Source: Cycas panzhihuaensis | Taxonomy: Eukaryota; Cycadophyta | Assembly (NCBI GenBank): GCA_023213395.1 | Contig: CM041465.1 | Location: 249,619,741 to 249,683,740 of the forward strand | Reading direction: 5' to 3' | DNA: 64,000 nt | In this document: positions 23,370 to 34,215 of the stretch, piece by piece | Position numbering within the stretch: the first letter of the stretch is position 1 | Layout of the letters: every line of letters begins with the position of its first letter | Made by a program: the position numbers and the translations under genes | The notes under the pieces: generated by a model | The model's database searches: none | What the model saw: the letters and a program-made list of their open reading frames with translations, nothing else | What the model was told of the DNA's origin: nothing

Positions 23370-23770
23370 TGATAAAAATTAGAATTAATCTAATTTCATA
23401 AAATATGATCTTAACTCTCTTATATCAAACAAATAAACTCAATAAAATATATCATGCACACATTAAGATGAACACAATATGCCAAACTAATGAGGTATCA
23501 AATTAGTTGATGCTTGAAATAAAAATTTAACATAGTTTAGACTCTTATCAAAGATTATTTCTAGTGGGTGTAGACATGGGTTTAATTTATAGAGGGCTCA
23601 ATATCTCACATGTTATAAATAGTGAATGTAGATTGGACCTCACATGCTCTCATATCAAATATATCTCATTGGTCGATGATGAGGTAAGGTGGGGTGAAGA
23701 CCCTCAAAAATTAAATTGATTTAACTTATAATTATATAAAAGTATAAGAAGGTATTATTTTATTCTAATA
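23370..23770 (-). repeat. Element E 3' LTR
   Basis: Matches 40931-41359 throughout, including a 30-plus base identical block around TCAAAGATTATTTCTAGTGG. A hand count over about 250 bases gives roughly 88% identity. It is shorter than its partner by several small deletions. Confidence 0.88.
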
Positions 23771-23789
23771 TCCTTCCTTAATAATAACT

Positions 23790-24130
23790 TCCTTCATCCT
23801 GATACTAATGCCATGCTAAAACCTTCCAAACTTTGGTTTACTACGTGCTTTGGTGAAAGTAGCTGCTACCTGGTGTTTGATTGATCTGGATACAAGATCA
23901 ATTTCTCCATCTTACACATGTTCACTAATGAAATAATGATGGACTTTGATGTATTTTGTATATGCATGGAAATTAGGGTTCTTGGTTATCTTTAATACAC
24001 TTTGATTATCATAGTATATGAGAGTTGCTTGCATCTATTGAAGACCAAGTTCAATAAGAATTACAAGTAGCCAGACTAACTTAGTAAATACATGAACAAC
24101 TACTTTATACTTTTATTTAGTAGATGATAG
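23790..24130 (-). pseudogene. Element E RNase H relic
   Basis: The minus strand reads QATLIYYDNQSVLKITKNPN (about 23970-24030), then FHAYTKYIKVHHYFISEHV, then DGEIDLVSRSIKHQVAATFT and KARSKPKFGR near 23830-23900. This is the C-terminal part of a copia RNase H, with the conserved D-N-Q-S and the H-x-x-x-K-x-I segment. To the right (24050-24180) the N-terminal half is present but broken. Confidence 0.85.
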
Positions 24131-24479
24131 AGTAACATTATGTTATTTTTTATAACTCCAAGAAATAGTCGTTGAGTTTAGCTCAAAATAATACAGTAAA
24201 GTAGAATGGCAAGAATCTTGTCAACCAACCTAGTTTACATCAGTGAATCCTTTTAAAATAGGAGTTTTAGCTTGACTTTAGTTTAGTCCAAGTTATGAGA
24301 TGCCACAAATGTACTTGAGAATTTTGATTCTGACTTTCCAATACAACATCTTAGGTTGAGATATATACCTAGAGCAAACCCCAATTGCATATGATATATT
24401 AGAGCAAGTGTGAGTAAGATAAATCAAACTCCCCACAAGCTATCTATACAAAGTGAGATTAATAAGTTTGCCTTTTTTA

Positions 24480-25330
24480 TCCATGGTCAACTTGGTTCTG
24501 GTCTCCATAGGTATAGGCAAAGGTTTGCAGTCACTCATTATGAATCACTGCAAGAGCTCATTCATATATTTAGATTGTGATAGGAAAATGTGTCCTAGTT
24601 CTTGCCACATTTCAATGCTAAGGAAATAGTGGAGTAGCCCAATGTCAATCATTTAACTATTTTAAGTTCCTATTGGAGACTAGAGATCCCTTCATTGTTA
24701 TTTATAGTAATTGATAAATTATTAACATAAATAACCACAATGGTGATTAGATTATTGCGGATCTGAATGTATAAATTAGGATTAGAGAATGAATGGTTCA
24801 GTCTATGCTTGAGAAAAAAGCATTAATCTTTATATACTAAGAATGAGGTGACTACTTAAGTTTATATAGAGCCTTCTTGAGCTTGTAAACTAAATGTTCT
24901 TTTCTAGGAATGATATAATTAGGAGGTTGTCTCAAGTAAACTTCTTCAAAAAGGTCTCCATCGATAAAAGCATTTTTGATGTCTATTTGATAGACATGCC
25001 ATTTGAACTAAGCTGTTAGTGATATAACTAGGCAGAATACTATTGTATTGGTAACACATGCAAAGGTTTCATCATAGTTAATACCTTCTTATTATTTAAA
25101 GACTTTTGTAATAAGACGTGCTTTATGTCTTTCAATGGAGTCATCAATATGATGTTTTGTTTTATAGAGCCAATGATAATCAATTGGCTTCTTTCTAAGA
25201 GGTAATTCAACGAGCTCTCAAGTATCATTTTTCATGATGGAATACATCTCCTCATCCATAGCTACTTGCTATGTCTGATCTTTGACTATTTCCTCAAAGG
25301 TGGAAGGTTAGGGAACATTGAGAACTTATG
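24480..25330 (-). pseudogene. Element E copia reverse transcriptase relic
   Basis: On the minus strand, from right: a KNDTxELVELPLRKKPI start (about 25190-25230), DSIERHKARLITKVFK (25100-25150), then KWHVYQIDIKNAFIDGDLFE and EVYLRQPPNY (24920-25010), the standard copia order. Near 24715-24735 the catalytic box reads YVNN instead of YVDD: both aspartates have become asparagine through G-to-A changes on the coding strand. Stops occur elsewhere. This RT cannot be active. Confidence 0.9.
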
Positions 25331-25690
25331 CCCTTAAGGTAAAGTTGATTGTATATCTTAACTTTGATTACCTTTTTGGTGTTGCAGGAGGTGATGGCAC
25401 ATCTTTCATAACTTGTAAATACCACTTTGGAAGTTTCTTAATGCCTTTAGCTTCAACATGAATATTGGCCAGAGATAGAGGTGAAAATGTAGAGGTTATT
25501 ATAGAAGTAGATGGAGATGTAAGAGGAGCAAATGAGGAACTTGGAATATATGAGGCTAAAGGAGTAGAAGGGTCTACAATTGGTGTAGGAGGAGCTTCTA
25601 AAACATGAATCTCATCATCTACTAGAAACTATAGTTGAGATTGATCCAAGATCTGATTATCTTTAACAAATATGACATCTCGAGATGAGA
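25331..25690 (-). pseudogene. Element E integrase-RT linker relic
   Basis: The minus strand reads a long Pro/Ser/Thr-rich spacer (VDPSTPLASYIPSSSFAPLT near 25530-25590) followed by PKWYLQVMKDVPSP near 25400-25440. This is the usual low-complexity hinge between copia integrase and RT. It has one or two stops and is otherwise readable. Confidence 0.7.
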
Positions 25691-27010
25691 ATGCCTACTT
25701 TTCAATAGGGTCATATACATTGTAAGCTTTGCACCTGGGTACGTAGCCTATGAAAATACACTTTAATCTTTTATCATTAAGTTTCTTTATATTTTTCTTT
25801 GCAACAAACTTATAGGCAATACATCTGAAGGTTTGAAGGTGTAAAACTATAGGCTTTTGTCTTGACCATATCTTATTAGTTGTTTTGTTTCTAATGGCTG
25901 AAGTCAAGCTTCTATTTTCTAGTTAAGCAATAATATGAATGGATTCAACCCATAATGAATCAATAAGATTTATAACTTTGACCATTGATTTAGCCTTATT
26001 CACCAATGTTTAGTTCATGCATTTAATAATTCTATTTTACTGGGGAGTATGAGGGGTTGAGTAAAAGAGGATGGAGGTCTGCCTAGTTTGTAGCCCAGGT
26101 TTGAGACTCAAAGCATCCTCAAAACATTCACACTTCATAAAAAACTAAGCATAAGAATTAATCTCAAATGCTCCAAAGTATATTTGCTTCATTAACATTC
26201 ATCTCATTAAATCAAAGTATATTACATAATAAAAGGATATATGAAAAGCCTTGTAAATCAAATAAAAGAGGCTGTTATAAAATGTAAAGAGAATATGAAT
26301 CATAGGATTATGCAAGGTGACAATTGGTACCTTGCATTATTAAATTAACTTACGACATTACAAATAAGAATAAAAAACAACTCCACACATCTAGGTTCAT
26401 AACATTAAGTTGTGACTAAACCCATTTACATAAATGAATCCTTCATAATAAAGTATTTACAAACATTACATCAATAATACAAAACATCTATTGATGAATT
26501 AATGAAATTATTATTAATTCTTCTATCATTAAGAACTTGTGTTTGATACCATGGTTTTTATAGAAATTGGTTAACTGATTCAAAGTATACTCACCTCTGT
26601 TATTTAAATATAAAATCTTGATTATCACATAGGATTCATTTTCTACTTCAACTTTAAAATCTTTGAATTTGTCAAAGGCCTCAAACTTGTTCTTTAGAAA
26701 GTAGACTTGAACTTTTTCAGAATAATCATCAATGAAACTGATAAAATACAAACTACCATTGAGTAAAAGTGATGACACAGTTCTATAGATATCTTGGGTG
26801 AACCGAGCCTAATGATTTAATTGCGTGCTAAGATTTCTTAGATTGAAAAGGTTTTATGAATTTTTTGTCAATAATGCAGGCTTTACATAAATATTTATTA
26901 TGTTTGATCTTTGACAACCCACGTACCATTTAAAGTCTAAACATGAAACTAAGACTCTGCATATTTAGATGGCCAAGGTATTAATACCATGGTTCGTCCT
27001 TGGTATACTT
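25691..27010 (-). pseudogene. Element E integrase relic, split by a short insertion
   Basis: From right to left on minus: zinc-binding part near 26860-26960 (GLSKIKHNKYLCKACIIDKK, with the C-x-x-C pair); core at 26488-26778 with FIDDYSEKVQVYFLKNKFEA (first catalytic Asp kept) and YLNNRGEYT, where the usual S-D-N-G-G-E-Y has lost its Asp. After a foreign stretch (about 26150-26520) the frame resumes with STPHTPQ, then NRIIKCMN, where the catalytic Glu position is Lys. The C-terminal part (25695-25907) includes KPIVLHLQTFRCIAYKFVAK and KCIFIGYVPRCKAYNVYDPI. The catalytic triad is lost twice. Confidence 0.9.
26150..26522. mobile_element. Short insertion in element E integrase, possible MITE
   Basis: The integrase reading breaks at GIKHKFLM (near 26545) and resumes near 26060-26130, so roughly 370-430 bp is foreign. 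The ends carry an inverted AAGAATTAAT (about 26154-26163) and ATTAATTCTT (about 26513-26522). No coding capacity is visible. With only a 10 bp inverted repeat and no clear target duplication, this is tentative. Confidence 0.35.
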
Positions 27011-27429
27011 TTGAGTAGGTTGCTTTTGACTATGAGAGGATACTTCTTATATTTTAGCATGTGGGTCTTCTATAATAATTTTCTTGCCTTAATCTAGTTG
27101 ATTACACTACACAGTAGCATAAGAGTTCTAAGGTTGTACAGTAGAAAGTGGGACACCATTAAGTTTTTAGAGTTCATTGTCTTCATGTCTTATTGTAACT
27201 ACTTTACCAGTTAAGTGGTCTAAAATAGTGCATATTCCCTAACTAAAAAGTTTGCCAAAGTTCTGCTTGTTAGTTTGACTAATAAAGAGCAGATTTTGTT
27301 TTATACTAGTAACATAAAGGACATTATTTATTTGATGACAAATATTTGATTTCTTTTGGGCCATAAGAGCTTTCCCAATCTTGGCCATGTCATATACAAT
27401 GTTATCACCAAATGTGATTGTCTATGCTC

Positions 27430-27570
27430 ATGTAGGTATGGTGTCCTTCAAGAGTTCTTTAGTGCCTATCATATGATAAGTGGTACTAGAATCTATCATC
27501 TAGGAGTTATCAACATGATAAGAAGAGAGTGTGATAAAGAATAAATTTCAGGAATCAACCTAGGAATTAA
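27430..27570 (-). pseudogene. Element E protease relic
   Basis: The minus strand reads WMIDSSTTYHMIGTKELLKD, with one stop in place of Trp. This is the copia protease active-site region, where the normal pattern is W-x-x-D-S-G-A-S-x-H-M. The active-site Gly is now Ser (DSST), so it would be inactive. It lies between gag and integrase, as expected. Confidence 0.75.
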
Positions 27571-27871
27571 CCATGTGGCCTCATTGAAATTTTCTGTTAT
27601 TTCCCTAGTTCTGATTCCTGGGTTAATTTATTAGATGTTCTTTATTCCCTCGACCATGGCCTTTATTCTATTGTTAATATGGGCCTCCTTGTTGTCCAGT
27701 TAAGTTTTGTATAGGTTACAGATTAGATTATCTTTTTTTATATTATAAGATCACATACCTAGGTTTTTCACAATATAAGTAGGTAACATTTTGTCTCCTC
27801 TATTGATTTCTTGTTTATTGAGGTGGTTGGTTCAAATTCATCGAACTAAACTATTGGGCAAGATGTTGCTG

Positions 27872-28331
27872 TTAAGATTGATTTCTCTCATAATTTCTAG
27901 CAGCGAATGCAGGAGCAATGTTAGAAGAGGATGTTATTCCTTGACAATTAAGGATATCTTCTTCCTTTAGTAGTAGTCCTTCTAAGGTATTGAAGTCCAT
28001 AGTCGCAAGGTCATTAGATAAACGAGAGATAAATCTATTATATGTAGAATGAAGAATATTTATGACACTAGAAACAAGGTCATAGTTAAAATGAGGAGCT
28101 CCAAGAGTATTGAGTTTGTTCCTAATGGACTTAACTTCAGTCATATGTGAGGGATAGAACTAATGAAAGGTAAGGTATATAAGCATGATTTTAGTATAAT
28201 TACTCTGGAGTCATTTTTCCACTCACAAAGGGAATATATAATGTTTCAAGTTTCATGAAAGGTATATATTGTTTAAATGTTCTGGTCTATACTATCCTCC
28301 ACAACTAAGTAAAGGAAGGATATAGCTATTG
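27872..28331 (-). pseudogene. Element E gag, C-terminal part (interrupted by F)
   Basis: Minus-strand frame 27872-28144 reads VKSIRNKLNTLGAPHFNYDL, then INILHSTYNRFISRLSNDLA, then LEGLLLKEEDIL. This is the copia gag pattern in which a K-x-I-x-D-x-L helix leads to an L-x-x-L-L-x-x-E-E end. A broken cysteine-rich segment at about 27720-27790 marks the zinc knuckle. To the right the frame continues to 28331, where element F begins. The remaining N-terminal part resumes at 38647. Confidence 0.8.
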
Positions 28332-29022
28332 TGTGTGGCTAAAAGATGACTACTACATTCTTAGGCAAACAATAGATGCAATTGGAAGCAATAATGGGTA
28401 TGACTGACAGTAGTAGGTGTAATTGGTGGTAGCAACAGGTATGACTAGGCAACCAATGGTGCGACAAGGTTACCAACAAGTGTGACCAAGCAACTAGTGG
28501 TGCAACTAGACATCCAAAGGTGTGACTAGGTTACCAGTAGGTGTGACTAAGTTACCAGCAAGTGTAACCAAGTTACTAATACATGTGACTAGGCAACCAA
28601 CAGGTGCAACCTAACAATAGTTGGTGTGACTGAGGCAACGATAGGTGCAACCGGGGTAACATTTTGTGTAACCAGGGCAACAATTGGTGTAATCAGGGCC
28701 AAAAGTAGTTAAAAGATAAATTGTAAAATGATGTTGGTTAATGATAAAATAGTTGTAATAAGCACTTATAACCACATGTTTAGGAGATATAAGTATCAAC
28801 TATTGTAGGAATGTGTGTGTAATGTATTCTTTGCATCTTACCATCTAACTGTGGATTTTTGTAGATTATCTTAGTCTGCGTCTGGTTGTGAGAGGACCAG
28901 ACAGAGAGCCCCTAGTAATGAGGGATTGGTTTTTGTGCTCCAACTCCATTGTGTCTCTCTTTTTCTTGTGAATTCCTGTGATGCTTAGATTTAAGGTGTT
29001 AGGGTACAAGAGTAGACACACA
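28332..29022 (+). repeat. Element F 5' LTR (691 bp), with 21 bp minisatellite
   Basis: Starts TGTGTGGC and ends ACACACA just before the primer site. Hand counts of 53 and 146 bases give about 89-90% identity to 37978-38646. Positions 28420-28690 are a degenerate tandem array of a 21 bp unit like GTGTGACCAGGTTACCAACAG, also present in the 3' LTR at 38045-38320. Confidence 0.9.
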
Positions 29023-29023
29023 T

Positions 29024-29041
29024 TGGTTCCATTGTCAGATA
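29024..29041 (+). other. Element F primer-binding site, tRNA-Asp type
   Basis: TGGTTCCATTGTCAGATA can be read as the plant tRNA-Asp complement TGGCGCCGTTGCCGGGGA with mostly C-to-T and G-to-A changes. Athila-type gypsy elements use this primer. It starts two bases after the LTR end. Confidence 0.6.
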
Positions 29042-29440
29042 TCCAATTTAGAAGAAAGAATGACCACCCAATGATGAAAAAATATGAGAGGACTATCCAT
29101 GCCACCAAGAATTAATTTCATAAAGAGGGTCAAAACTAGACAGGAATAGAGTCAACATTGGGAGGAAGAAAGAAGCCAAGAGGGTACCTGAAAACCTAAA
29201 GAACCTATAAAAAAGAAGTAGGTAAAAATAAAGTTTATAAGGGGTAGACAAAAGGAGAGTCAAACCCCAAGAGAACTAGAGGGAGATATTAGGGAGAGAG
29301 GAGAAAAGAAAGACTCGAAAGAAATCTAGAGAGAGACTCGAGAACTTCAGGTAGAAATTTAACAAAGGTAGGTAGGGGATGAAGTCCCCGAAGAGGTAAG
29401 AAAGGAGCATGCAAATTCAGAGCAAAGGAAATAAATAAAC
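29042..29440 (+). other. Element F leader
   Basis: Purine-rich untranslated leader with GAGAGAG runs. I see no coding frame before about 29441. Confidence 0.5.
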
Positions 29441-31100
29441 TTGGAGGTATATAGTATCACTACAGCAGGGTGGGACTACCACATCTTTGATGTTAGAGAT
29501 TCTCACTCCCATGTATTAAATCCACTATTCAAAAAGATGGTAGAAATGATCTCAGGGTCAATGTTACTGGGAGGAAGCCTAGAGAGCACAAACAATACCC
29601 CTCTAAATCAAGGGGAAAGAAAGGGAGGAGGAATAAATTTGATGATTCCAATAAGAAATGTAAATAGGAACGCATATAGTGGCCCATTCCTAGTAGGTAT
29701 GGTAAATGTGACACAAGGGAGTGCAATAGGAGGGAATTAGATAAACCCTCCATACGTCATTATTCAATATGACACAATGTTTAGACATCTTCATTTCAAT
29801 GGTTCGGGGGATCCACGGGACCATTGGCTCTCTTTTCCAACATGATGGAGATCAAAAAAATCTGAGATCTAGAGGAGATTAAGACTCATTTTTTCTCAAC
29901 ATTGAGAGGGGTAGTTATAGCATGGTACAAATATATTGCAGTGGAAAATCTAATGGGGAAATGATCTAGACATAGTTTCTGGATAGATTTCAAAGACTGA
30001 GATATCTAATGGTGATCTTTCAAGCCCTAGAAGAAATTTAGTAGATACTAGGTGAGTCAGTAAATGATTTTGATGGCAGATTGAGAATCATTATGAATAA
30101 AATGGACCCTATAATTCCTATGAATCCCATGTTATCTTTGAAATATTTAGTTTAAGGTTTATTGCCCAAATTGAAGGAAAAAGTTGTATTACATCCGATG
30201 AAGAGTTATAAGTAAGTCAAAGACTTAGCTCTCAAATTTGAAAATTAGATGAAGACATGATACTTGTAGATAGGGTTTCCAAGTATTGGACATATCTCGA
30301 CAAATGTTTTTCAGTGGGGGATAAACCCTAAGGTAGAAGTATTAAAAAAAGAAGTTGAAGCATTGAAGCAATAATCCTCTATTGTACTTCCTAGGGCAAC
30401 CTAACAAAATGAAGAAATTAAAAAATTGAAAGCATAAATAGCTAAATTAAAATTGGGAAAAATCCAGGAAAATGTATGGTGTCCCCCACCATGTGGACAA
30501 GTTGTACATTTCTAAAATAAACATCAACAAGCGATGGAGAGAAAATGATGTGAGATATGTAGGAGAGGGAACCATCACACCTAGGAATGTTATTATAGGA
30601 CACTAAGGCATGAAATAAGAGAATCTTTCTATCAAAAGAACATAGGGAATTTGTTTAAACAATATAACGAGAAGACAAAACTAATCCACTGTCATCTATG
30701 TTCTAGATGGGGTCATTTCCAGTCAGATTGTCCATTATAGAAATAAGAAGGAGAATATATTTATGAAGAATGTGGCCTAGTAGACCACAAGTGGGCTAAT
30801 TATCTAAAGAATCCTAGCTCCAAGATACAAACCTCGAATCTAGCAACAAAGATACCAGATGTAAAGCAATTTGTCTATACACATACAAGAAGTAGAAAAG
30901 TTACTTCCACACCTATAATGGAAAATTTCCCAGACCCAACATTTTAAAAAAGAAGGATGCAAGAAACGGTATAGGGCCTACAAGAGGCAATAAAGGTAGT
31001 CCAACAAGAAGAAATGAATCAAACAAATAGATATAAGGGGCAAGTATATTAGTGACAGACCACTTTTCAAGAAGAATAGTTGGAAAAAATCCCATGGTAA
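29441..31100 (+). pseudogene. Element F gag relic with three zinc knuckles
   Basis: Gag packages element RNA. The central capsid-like region reads FSTLRGVVIAWYKYIAVENL (about 29896-29955), the LxG-x-A-x-x-WY pattern of retrotransposon gag. Three CCHC-type knuckles follow: CEICRRGNHHT with EC after one stop (30550-30592); an intact CHLCSRWGHFQSDC (30690-30731); and a decayed YEECGLVDHKWANY (30761-30802), where the outer cysteines are Tyr. Stops are frequent between 29740 and 30540. Three tandem knuckles are more than the one or two usual in plant gypsy gags; element G shows the same arrangement. Confidence 0.8.
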
Positions 31101-31103
31101 AGA

Positions 31104-31801
31104 TTGCTGACAGTAAAAGACTTGATGATGGAGTCAGGAAATTCAATTCCCATTGCAATTATATTTAGATGGTGGGAGGCAAAATATTTTAAACAGGCAG
31201 CCCTGGATCAAATCGAAAAACCAGTGTTACAAGCCTTAAAGATAGACTCCATTGATCCTAAAGTCCTAATGACTCTTTTTGGACCAACAATCTATAAAAT
31301 CATTATGGACAGGGGTTCAAGAGTAAATATACTCCCAGAAACAACGTGGATCTCTCTAGGATGGCCAGAAATGGTTTCCCCAGATTATGCAATAATGTTG
31401 GTGAACCAACTACAAGTAAGGTCGATGGGAACCTTACTGCAAATTCTAGTTACGCTTACATGCATTATGGTTTGTATGGATTTTATGGTGGTGAGAATGT
31501 AAATCACAAAAAAACTTACCCAGGTCTGCTTGGAAGACCATGGCTGTTGGCCATAGAGGTATTACAAGATTGGGGGAGATTAACTTTCACCTTACATGTT
31601 GTAAGCAAGAAAGTAGTATTGCCTCTGTGTTTGGATGGACCTCGAATTGAAAAGGTAGAAGATGTAGAGATAACATTCATAATGACGATGTCACTAGCAA
31701 CTACCATAGGTCCTTGCTTAGAGACAACATTTCAAGCATCCAAAACTCCACCCCACCTTCCTAGTGAGGCATCATTGGCATATATGTTAGATTGGTTGTA
31801 A
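31104..31801 (+). pseudogene. Element F protease relic
   Basis: The frame starting at 31104 reads TLFGPTIYKIIMDRGSRVNI near 31275-31335. This is a retropepsin active site with D-R-G in place of D-(S/T/G)-G, followed by LPETTWISLGWPE. After a frame change it continues with GRPWLLAIEVLQDWGRLTF (about 31530-31590), the C-terminal G-R-x-W-L strand and helix. It is disrupted by one frameshift and the active-site substitution. Confidence 0.8.
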
Positions 31802-32515
31802 ACAACATGAGAAGGAATATGAGAAGAAACTTCAAACTAATACAATTTAGAGTTATGCTAAGGGGGAGAAGCAAAATAAAAGGAAGTCAAACTTGTAGCA
31901 TAAATTGGATGCTAAATGAAGGATTCAAGTAACTCTGAAAAACTTGAGGAGTTACCTCAGTAGGGGGGAGAAAGTGGGCAAGCAAAGAAATATGTAAAAA
32001 AATTTATCAACTTTTTTAGAAATAAAATTGATGATTGGCTTTACTTATTTGTTTTGACTTTGAATGGATAAGAATTGGCTTGGCATAGAATGCATCAAAA
32101 TCATTTTACTAATTAGACATAAATGGAGAGATTATTTTTAATTTGTTTTCAAAATCTAAATAATGAATTTCTAATATTTCAAAAGAACCCCAGAAAACAT
32201 GTGGAAAGTGATGTAAACATATAATAGAGGAAGCATAGGCCCAAAAGGGAATGGGTACACTATTTCCACATATCCCTTAGAGGTACCAGTTTGAATTGGT
32301 ACCAAAGGGTAGAGGAAAAATAATAACAAGGCTAAGATTGGGAAGAAATAGTTAAGGGATTCATACAAACCTTTTCCAATTCTAAATCAAGTCAAAATAT
32401 AAGAGAATGCTATCAGATGGAAAAGTAAGAAGAGGGAGATGGAAGAAAATTTCCCTCATCTTATTCTTCCTTAGAATACAGTGAAAAAGAAATTTGCCAG
32501 ACCCCTACATATAAG
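31802..32515 (+). other. Element F PR-RT linker
   Basis: No domain is recognised. Stops are dense and a purine-rich stretch lies near 32360-32480. Confidence 0.4.
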
Positions 32516-33490
32516 TTGCAGCTGGATGGGAAGACTATCCAAAGAGATGAACTCCAACTGAGGAAAATCAATATTAGGTTGGAGGAGGATCCTAGAATGA
32601 TAACCGTAGGGGACTATTGGGAACTTGAAATAATGCAACACATAACAAAACTTTTCATAGAATATAGGGATGCCTTCGCATGGTCCTATAAGGACCTAAA
32701 GGGAATACCCCCTAAAATCAGAGAATATAAGATTGACTTACTAGAAAATATAAAACCAATAAGATAGAGACCTTATTGAATGAATCCTAGATATAAGGAA
32801 TCAGTAAAACTAGAATTAGACAAACTTCTAGAAGCAAGGTACATCTTTCAGGTGGAAAATAGTGAGTGGGTAAGCCCAGTAGTGGTTGTACTAAAAAAGA
32901 ATAGAAAATTGTGAGTATGCATAGACTATAGGGCTTTGAATAAGGTAATGAAAAGAGACCCATTTTTTATTCCTTTTATAGAAGATGTCCTAGAAAAAGT
33001 TGCCAAACACAAAGTGTTTTCTTTCATAAATAGATCTAGTGGGTACAACCAGGTCTAGATAGCTCTTGAAGACTAGCTAAAAACTATGTTTGTGACAAAA
33101 TAGGGCACATATGCATATAGAGTAATGCCATTTGGGCTTACTAATATACCTGCCACTTTCCAAAGAATAATCTTGAATATCTTTCGAGAGTTAATAGGAA
33201 AGCAATTAAAGTCTTATTAAACGATTGGACCATATACAACTGGATGAACAAATATCTAACTTAATTAAAAGTGATATTGGAATTGTTTAAGAAAATTTGA
33301 CTGTGTCTAAATCTAGAAAAATGTACCTTCATGGTACCAATTAGCTCCTTATTAGGCCACATAGTGGCCAAAGAAAGGCTGCTGACTAGCCCAACAAAAG
33401 TAGAAGTCATCATCAAATTTTCAGTACCTCAAAATCTAAAGAAATTAAAGGGATTTTTAGGTATGACAGGGTATTACTGTAAATTTATAC
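32516..33490 (+). pseudogene. Element F reverse transcriptase relic
   Basis: The frame from 32516 reads YRDAFAWSYKDLKGIPPKI, then a stop, then the fingers: LEARYIFQVENSEWVSPVVV, LKKNRKL, VCIDYRALNK (32830-32945). KVFSFINRSSGYNQV and YAYRVMPFGLTNIPATFQRI follow (33015-33165). The region that should hold the YxDD box (about 33190-33240) reads KSYxTIGPYTTG, so the catalytic aspartates are gone. CLNLEKCTFMVPISSLLGHI and GFLGMTGYYCKFIRGYA close the thumb. Multiple stops occur. Confidence 0.88.
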
Positions 33491-34215
33491 GAGGGTATGC
33501 CTAAATTGCCTATCCCTTAGAATCATTATTGAAAAAAGAAAAAGTTTGGGAATGGTCACTAAAACAACAATTAGCATTTGACGTTCTGAAAAAGAAGATA
33601 GTAGAAGCCCCCATACCAAGATTTCTAAATTGGAATAAGTCCTTCCATGTTCATGTAGATGCTTCATTATATGCAATCAACTATGTATTGGCTCAACCAA
33701 CAAATGAGAAACTGGACCTTCTTATTACATCTGTAAGCAGGAAATTAACATCAACAGAACGAAATTATATAGTTACACAATGTAAGGGGTTGGGTATGAA
33801 ATTAAGTAGAACGAAATTATATAGTTACACAATGCACAAAGTTTAGGCATTATCTCTTAGCTAACCCCTTTGTATTTTTTGTGGATCACTAAGCCTTACA
33901 ATATTTAATCAATAAACCAATCTTGTAGGGGAGAATTAGTCATTGGTTGTTACTTTTTTAGGAATTTATATTCAAGATTGTAGTGGAAAAGGAGGAAAAA
34001 CACATAGTATTAGATTAATTTTCCAGAATCTGGGAAGGGGAGGCAGAAACATGGGTAGTAGATGATTTCCAAATCATAAATTATTCTATATTAAAACCAT
34101 TCCTTCGTGGTATGAAGGTATTGCAGAATATCTATCCACAGGATAGATGCCAAAAAGACTTAAGAAAGCTTAAAGGAGAAGATTCATTAACAAGGCCTTT
34201 CCATTCCAACTAATA
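33491..34215 (+). pseudogene. Element F RNase H and tether relic
   Basis: An uninterrupted frame at 33529-33846 reads KEKVWEWSLKQQLAFDVLKK, NWNKSFHVHVDASLYAINYV (with the first RNase H Asp) and SRKLTSTERNYIVTQCKGLG (Glu kept). A small tandem duplication repeats AACGAAATTATATAGTTACA (33759-33778 and 33809-33828), shifting the frame just before the end of the domain. FRHYLLANPFVFFVDH-like wording continues at about 33840-33890. Confidence 0.85.

Noticed and set aside
28420-28690. CRISPR-like array
   Set aside because: The 21 bp units are contiguous and degenerate, with no unique spacers, and they lie in a plant LTR; the same block recurs in the partner LTR.
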